This document shows, one piece after another, positions 6,988 through 9,773 of a stretch of 9,773 nucleotides of DNA. The position numbers and the translations under genes are program-made. Below the pieces are notes generated by a model. It did not search any database. It saw only the letters and a list, made by a program, of their open reading frames with translations, and was not told where the DNA came from. Within the stretch, counting starts at the first letter, position 1, and the number at the start of each line of letters is the position of its first letter. Source of the DNA: an uncultured Roseateles sp. (GTDB lineage Bacteria; Pseudomonadota; Gammaproteobacteria; Burkholderiales; Burkholderiaceae). The stretch lies in contig CAMPJJ010000156.1 in the NCBI GenBank assembly GCA_946886855.1, forward strand, positions 1 to 9,773, in the 5' to 3' direction.

Positions 6988-8379
6988 ATGATCCCTGTCC
7001 AGATGAACCCGGTGTCTCACGACGCGTCGTCGTCGATGCGTGAGGAGGCGGCCGGCGTCGGAGAGCGCGTCGACGAGCGCCTCGCAGAGCAGGCCCAGGA
7101 TCAGGTCGAAGATCAGGTCGAAGATCAGGTCGAGGCAAGCGTCGACAGGCGCCCCGAGGCGGAGGAGGACGCGGAGCGCGCGGGCGACGTCCCGCCGACC
7201 CGTTCGCGCGACGCCGCCCTGATTGCCCTGGCGAATCCACGATCCCGGCTGCAGGACCGGGACGCCGTCCGGCGCCAGGCGGTCGCCCGTTTCGACGCGA
7301 TCCGCATCGCCGGCACGTCGATGACGCCCGCCGACACCGAGGTGCTGAAAGCCCTCGTCGCCCTTGCGGCCTCGATTGGTGGCGCGGCCGCCCTGGGCTT
7401 CGGTCTGGGCCGGAGCATCGGCGGCGCGATCGCCGAACTGGGCGTGCGCAGCGCCTTCGACGTGCCGCAGACGCTGGGCATCGGCAGCGATCGCAATTAC
7501 GTCGACGGGAACACCGATGACGGCCTGCTGCAGATGGCGGTGATCGCGACCACCCGGTGGGTCGGCGCGTCGATCTGCGGCGCGATCGGCGCCACGCTGG
7601 GCAGCGTCGTGTCGCCCCGCGTCGCGGCGCTGACCGGCCGCCAGCTGGCGCCCATCCCCCCGGCCCAACTGGTGCCGGACCACGTGGCCGATCTGCTGGA
7701 CGGGAGCGGCACACCGTACGGACTGGAGGGCGTGCGCCGTCTCCGCCAGGAGATCCAGGCGCTCCAGGACCGCCACGGCCTGATCGACGGCCCGACGCAG
7801 GTGCGTGCCGGCGAAAAGGCCTTCGGCGGCTTGAACGCGATCCGGGGCGCCTCGCTCGGCATGGCCCCGCTCGGCGCGCTGCCGGACATCGGACTGTCGG
7901 CCGGCGTGTCGCTGACGGCCGGCGCGCTGACCGGTTTGGCCGGCGGCGTGGCCATGACCCGGCAGCGTCACCGGGTGCCGGACGCCGGGCACGGCGACGG
8001 CCAACCCGCGCCGCTGGTGCCGGTGCCCCTCTTCGAGGTGAAGAAGTCGCCCGCCGTCCTCCCCCGCTTCACCGGGACGGGTGCCCGCCACGCGGCGGGC
8101 AACATCGGCCACGGCGTCGCGAACCGCCTGTGGCTCTTCATCGGGTCGACCTGGCTGCTGGGCGTGCTGGGACTGCTGGTCAACGCCGCCGGCGCGGCCA
8201 CCCGCCCGGCCCCGCTGAACTGGATCCACCGCGCCGGCAAGGCCATCGAACTGGGCGTCGGCGTGGGCTGCGCCGTCCGCCCGTACTTCCAGGGCCTGCC
8301 GCCCATCGCCGCCCGCGAGATCGCCCGGCTGGAGCGCCAACGGAACGACCGCGAGCCGTCTCCCCGCCGAGCCGGATAG
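6988..8379 (+). CDS. Unrecognised 463-residue glycine-rich, probably membrane-associated protein
   Basis: I do not recognise the family. The start ATG has GAGGA four bases upstream. Layout: a polar, Ser/Glu-rich N-terminus (1-70) with no signal peptide, including a charged helical stretch (DERLAEQAQ, then DQVE three times from a 12-bp tandem repeat); a mixed region 70-120; and four hydrophobic Gly/Ala-rich stretches: 122-152 ([24 protein letters not shown], GxxxG-rich), 183-209 ([16 protein letters not shown]), 302-323 ([22 protein letters not shown]) and 381-404 ([22 protein letters not shown]). The tail is Arg-rich. Glycine-zipper-like segments without a Sec signal fit a membrane-inserting protein, perhaps a secreted effector or pore-former; that is speculation. 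Base composition matches its neighbours, and the frame is long, intact and has a ribosome site, so it is probably real. It lies between hslR and grpE, a place I do not remember holding such a gene elsewhere. Confidence 0.72.
   Translation: MIPVQMNPVSHDASSSMREEAAGVGERVDERLAEQAQDQVEDQVEDQVEASVDRRPEAEEDAERAGDVPPTRSRDAALIALANPRSRLQDRDAVRRQAVARFDAIRIAGTSMTPADTEVLKALVALAASIGGAAALGFGLGRSIGGAIAELGVRSAFDVPQTLGIGSDRNYVDGNTDDGLLQMAVIATTRWVGASICGAIGATLGSVVSPRVAALTGRQLAPIPPAQLVPDHVADLLDGSGTPYGLEGVRRLRQEIQALQDRHGLIDGPTQVRAGEKAFGGLNAIRGASLGMAPLGALPDIGLSAGVSLTAGALTGLAGGVAMTRQRHRVPDAGHGDGQPAPLVPVPLFEVKKSPAVLPRFTGTGARHAAGNIGHGVANRLWLFIGSTWLLGVLGLLVNAAGAATRPAPLNWIHRAGKAIELGVGVGCAVRPYFQGLPPIAAREIARLERQRNDREPSPRRAG
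7099..7134 (+). repeat. 12-bp tandem repeat, three copies (DQVE)
   Basis: GATCAGGTCGAA occurs at 7099-7110 and 7111-7122, and as GATCAGGTCGAG at 7123-7134. Near-perfect nucleotide identity points to recent slippage expansion. Copy changes would keep the reading frame and only lengthen or shorten the acidic helical stretch of the orphan protein. Confidence 0.9.
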
Positions 8380-8421
8380 CAGGACCGAGGGTTGCCCGGG
8401 TCCGGATGCGAAAATCACCCT

Positions 8422-8449
8422 CTTGAAGTTCCGGCCATGGGCCCCAGAT
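8422..8449 (+). promoter_or_regulatory. Sigma-32 (RpoH) type promoter of grpE
   Basis: -35 CTTGAAG (8422-8428), a 13-base spacer, then -10 CCCCAGAT (8442-8449). The known sigma-32 pattern is CTTGAAA, 11-16 bases, CCCCATNT, so the fit is six of seven at the -35 with a near-complete -10. Transcription would start near 8456, giving a leader of about 105 bases. It follows the end of the orphan gene by 42 bases. No CIRCE (TTAGCACTC with its inverted copy) is seen nearby. Confidence 0.8.
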
Positions 8450-8505
8450 GCGGCGGGTCGCCCGACGCAAGCTGGCTCGTCCAGAGGCCGGCCGCGCTGG
8501 TGCCC

Positions 8506-8521
8506 CCTTCCGCGAGGAAGG
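8506..8521 (+). other. Hairpin in the grpE leader
   Basis: CCTTCC (8506-8511), loop GCGA, GGAAGG (8516-8521): a perfect six-pair stem with a stable GNRA tetraloop. GCCCC (8502-8506) just before it can also pair with GGGGC (8547-8551), which contains the only G-rich ribosome-site candidate of grpE. Whether this controls translation is unknown. Confidence 0.5.
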
Positions 8522-8560
8522 TCAGGCCCGCCCGGGCATCCGCATTGGGGCTATCCAACC

Positions 8561-9103
8561 ATGACGACTGACAACCAACAACCTGATCCGACGCTGGACG
8601 AACTGACCCAGCAGGCCGCCGCCGCGGCCGCCGCTTCCGTCCCCGACACCCTCGAGGCGAAACTGGCCGACACCGAGCGCCGCCTGGCCGAGATGTCCGA
8701 CGCCTACCTCCGCGCCAAGGCCGAGGTCGAGAACACCCGCCGCCGCGGCGAGGAAGACACGACCAAGGCGCGCAAGTTCGCCGTCGAGGGCTTCGCCGAG
8801 GCGATGCTGCCGGTGATGGACAGTCTTTCCGCGGCCATCGCGCTGCCCGATGCCAGCGTCGAGCAGGTGCTGCAGGGCGTGCACGCCACGCTGCGCCAGC
8901 TGCAGTCGGCGCTCGAGCGCAACAAGGTGGTGGAGATCAACCCCGCCGCCGGCACCAAGTTCGACCCGCACCAGCACCAGGCCATCTCGGTGGTGCCGGC
9001 CGAGCAGGACCCCAACACCGTCGTGACGGTGCTGCAGAAGGGCTTCCTGATCGCCGAACGCGTGCTGCGTCCGGCGCTGGTCACCGTGACTGCCCCGAAA
9101 TAA
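8561..9103 (+). CDS. grpE: Nucleotide exchange factor GrpE
   Basis: 180 residues. GrpE dimers release ADP from DnaK and so drive the cytoplasmic Hsp70 refolding cycle; the protein also acts as a thermosensor. Seen: a polar, Ala-rich flexible N-terminus (1-30), a long charged coiled-coil helix (about 30-75, [32 protein letters not shown]), the four-helix region, and the C-terminal beta-domain with the GrpE signature [13 protein letters not shown]...[20 protein letters not shown]. Length fits the family. The ATG at 8561 is chosen because the frame is open farther upstream only through a TTG at 8423 that lies inside the promoter. The ribosome site is weak (GGGG ten bases before the ATG). It is preceded by a sigma-32 promoter and followed, after a 150-bp gap, by dnaK. 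Confidence 0.96.
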   Translation: MTTDNQQPDPTLDELTQQAAAAAAASVPDTLEAKLADTERRLAEMSDAYLRAKAEVENTRRRGEEDTTKARKFAVEGFAEAMLPVMDSLSAAIALPDASVEQVLQGVHATLRQLQSALERNKVVEINPAAGTKFDPHQHQAISVVPAEQDPNTVVTVLQKGFLIAERVLRPALVTVTAPK

Positions 9104-9119
9104 GCCTCAAAAAGAACAA

Positions 9120-9137
9120 CCGGGCCCTTGAACCCGG
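9120..9137 (+). other. Small stem-loop after grpE
   Basis: CCGGG (9120-9124) and CCCGG (9133-9137) flank an eight-base loop that contains most of the dnaK -35 element. It starts 17 bases after the grpE stop. There is no following T-run, so it is at best a weak terminator or mRNA end for grpE. Confidence 0.4.
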
Positions 9138-9154
9138 ACAAGTTATCCACAGAT
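9127..9154 (+). promoter_or_regulatory. Sigma-32 type promoter candidate of dnaK
   Basis: -35 CTTGAAC (9127-9133), a 13-base spacer, and -10 CCACAGAT (9147-9154). Spacing is identical to the grpE promoter and the two -10 elements differ by one base. The start would be near 9161, leaving a leader of about 93 bases. The -10 is weaker than that of grpE, but the paired layout makes chance unlikely. Confidence 0.68.
9143..9151 (+). promoter_or_regulatory. Consensus DnaA box overlapping the dnaK -10
   Basis: TTATCCACA, a perfect match to the high-affinity DnaA box of E. coli oriC. It is A/T-rich against a strongly GC-rich background, and I found no other perfect copy in the window. It overlaps the dnaK -10 candidate (9147-9154) by five bases, so bound DnaA would be expected to block that promoter. 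Binding is not shown by the sequence. Confidence 0.55.
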
Positions 9155-9165
9155 CAGAAGCATCC

Positions 9166-9227
9166 CGGAACGTTGTTTCAGCCGCTCATCCGATGAGCCC
9201 CAGGGGCCTCCCCCGCTGACCGTTCCG
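9166..9227 (+). other. Structured dnaK leader
   Basis: CGGAACG (9166-9172) is complementary over seven bases to CGTTCCG (9221-9227). Between them lies a perfect hairpin, GCTCAT-CCG-ATGAGC (9184-9198), and a GGGG/CCCC stem (9203-9206 with 9211-9214). The dnaK ribosome site stays outside the fold. It could be an mRNA-stabilising leader; no known riboswitch or ROSE pattern is recognised. Confidence 0.45.
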
Positions 9228-9242
9228 CCAGTTTTCAAATTC

Positions 9243-9247
9243 AGGAG
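9243..9247 (+). promoter_or_regulatory. dnaK ribosome binding site
   Basis: AGGAG six bases before the ATG at 9254. This good site contrasts with the weak one of grpE and fits the higher amount of DnaK needed per GrpE. Confidence 0.85.
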
Positions 9248-9253
9248 CACCAC

Positions 9254-9773
9254 ATGGCTAAGAAGAAGATCATCGGCATCGACCTGGGCACGACCAACTC
9301 GTGCGTCGCGGTCATGGAAGGCAACACCACCCGCGTCATCGAGAACGCGGAAGGCGCCCGCACCACCCCGTCGATCATTGCGTACCAGGAAGACGGCGAA
9401 GTGCTGGTCGGCGCCTCGGCCAAGCGCCAGGCCGTGACCAACCCGCGCAACACGCTGTACGCGGTGAAGCGCCTGATCGGCCGCAAGTTCCAGGAAAAGG
9501 AAGTCCAGAAGGACATCGACCTGATGCCCTACACCATCGCCGCCGCCGACAACGGCGACGCCTGGGTGGAAGTGCGCGGCAAGAAGCTGGCGCCGCCGCA
9601 GGTCTCCGCTGAAGTCCTGCGCAAGATGAAGAAGACGGCCGAAGACTACCTCGGCGAAGAAGTCACCGAAGCGGTCATCACCGTGCCGGCGTACTTCAAC
9701 GACTCGCAGCGCCAGGCGACCAAGGACGCCGGCCGCATCGCGGGCCTGGACGTCAAGCGCATCATCAACGAGC
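9254..9773 (+). CDS. dnaK: Molecular chaperone DnaK (Hsp70), N-terminal part (3' end outside window)
   Basis: The first 173 codons of cytoplasmic Hsp70, the ATP-driven chaperone that works with GrpE and DnaJ. Seen: the phosphate-1 motif [17 protein letters not shown] (residues 7-23), [25 protein letters not shown], the beta-strand region, and the Hsp70 signature around [24 protein letters not shown], followed by [10 protein letters not shown] at the edge. Only part of the nucleotide-binding domain is inside the window; the rest (about 470 residues more for a normal DnaK) and any dnaJ lie to the right. The start is supported by the [14 protein letters not shown] opening and an AGGAG at ideal distance. 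Codons look optimised for high expression compared with the orphan upstream (AAG and GAA common). Intact as far as visible. Confidence 0.98.
   Translation, partial: MAKKKIIGIDLGTTNSCVAVMEGNTTRVIENAEGARTTPSIIAYQEDGEVLVGASAKRQAVTNPRNTLYAVKRLIGRKFQEKEVQKDIDLMPYTIAAADNGDAWVEVRGKKLAPPQVSAEVLRKMKKTAEDYLGEEVTEAVITVPAYFNDSQRQATKDAGRIAGLDVKRIINE

Noticed and set aside
6406..8418. 670-codon open frame antisense to hslR and the orphan gene
   Set aside because: It spans two plus-strand genes, one (hslR) certain, and shows only Arg/Gly/Ala/Asp-rich shadow composition. It has a slight claim over the orphan region because that gene has no known family, but the plus-strand frame has the ribosome site and structured hydrophobic segments.
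8423..8560. 46-residue N-terminal extension of grpE from a TTG
   Set aside because: The TTG is part of the sigma-32 -35 element and the extension is Pro/Arg/Gly-rich with no GrpE similarity; the ATG at 8561 gives normal length.
8380..9253. CIRCE operator for HrcA near grpE or dnaK
   Set aside because: No TTAGCACTC/GAGTGCTAA pair or close variant is seen in either upstream region; sigma-32 elements explain heat control.

Overview
The window comes from a GC-rich chromosome of the Burkholderiales type. Gene content, the hemH/hslR/grpE/dnaK neighbourhood and the repeat style suggest the Rubrivivax-Leptothrix-Roseateles-Comamonadaceae side of that order. This placement is inferred from pattern recognition; no search was run. 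All of it looks chromosomal. I see no tRNA, rRNA, CRISPR array, insertion sequence or phage gene, and no gene-free stretch above 300 bases.

Layout. Bases 1-846 hold the 3' part of hemH (ferrochelatase, + strand). Its stop codon directly abuts the stop codon of a minus-strand operon, tctC-tctB-tctA (read from 4006 down to 847), which encodes a tripartite tricarboxylate transporter: periplasmic receptor, small membrane subunit and large permease. A 161-bp divergent control region with a perfect 9+9 inverted repeat separates tctC from tctD-tctE (4168-6411, + strand), an OmpR-type response regulator and its sensor kinase. This is the arrangement known for TctDE control of tctCBA: the kinase senses an extracytoplasmic carboxylate, the regulator is phosphorylated and transporter expression follows. 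After tctE come hslR (Hsp15, heat-shock ribosome-binding protein), an unrecognised 463-residue glycine-rich, probably membrane-associated protein, grpE, and the first 173 codons of dnaK.

The outer genes (hemH, hslR, grpE, dnaK) belong to a protein-quality-control neighbourhood that I recall as conserved in beta-proteobacteria. In that reading the five tct genes are an insert between hemH and hslR, and the 463-residue orphan is a second insert between hslR and grpE.

Regulation. Upstream of both grpE and dnaK there are sigma-32-like promoters with identical 13-base spacing (CTTGAAG/CCCCAGAT and CTTGAAC/CCACAGAT). A perfect consensus DnaA box (TTATCCACA) overlaps the dnaK -10 element. No CIRCE operator is visible. 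A two-hairpin intergenic repeat lies between tctC and tctB and could set receptor-to-permease stoichiometry. I found no clearly new multi-gene system; the items most worth a second look are the orphan protein, the DnaA box and the insertion architecture.
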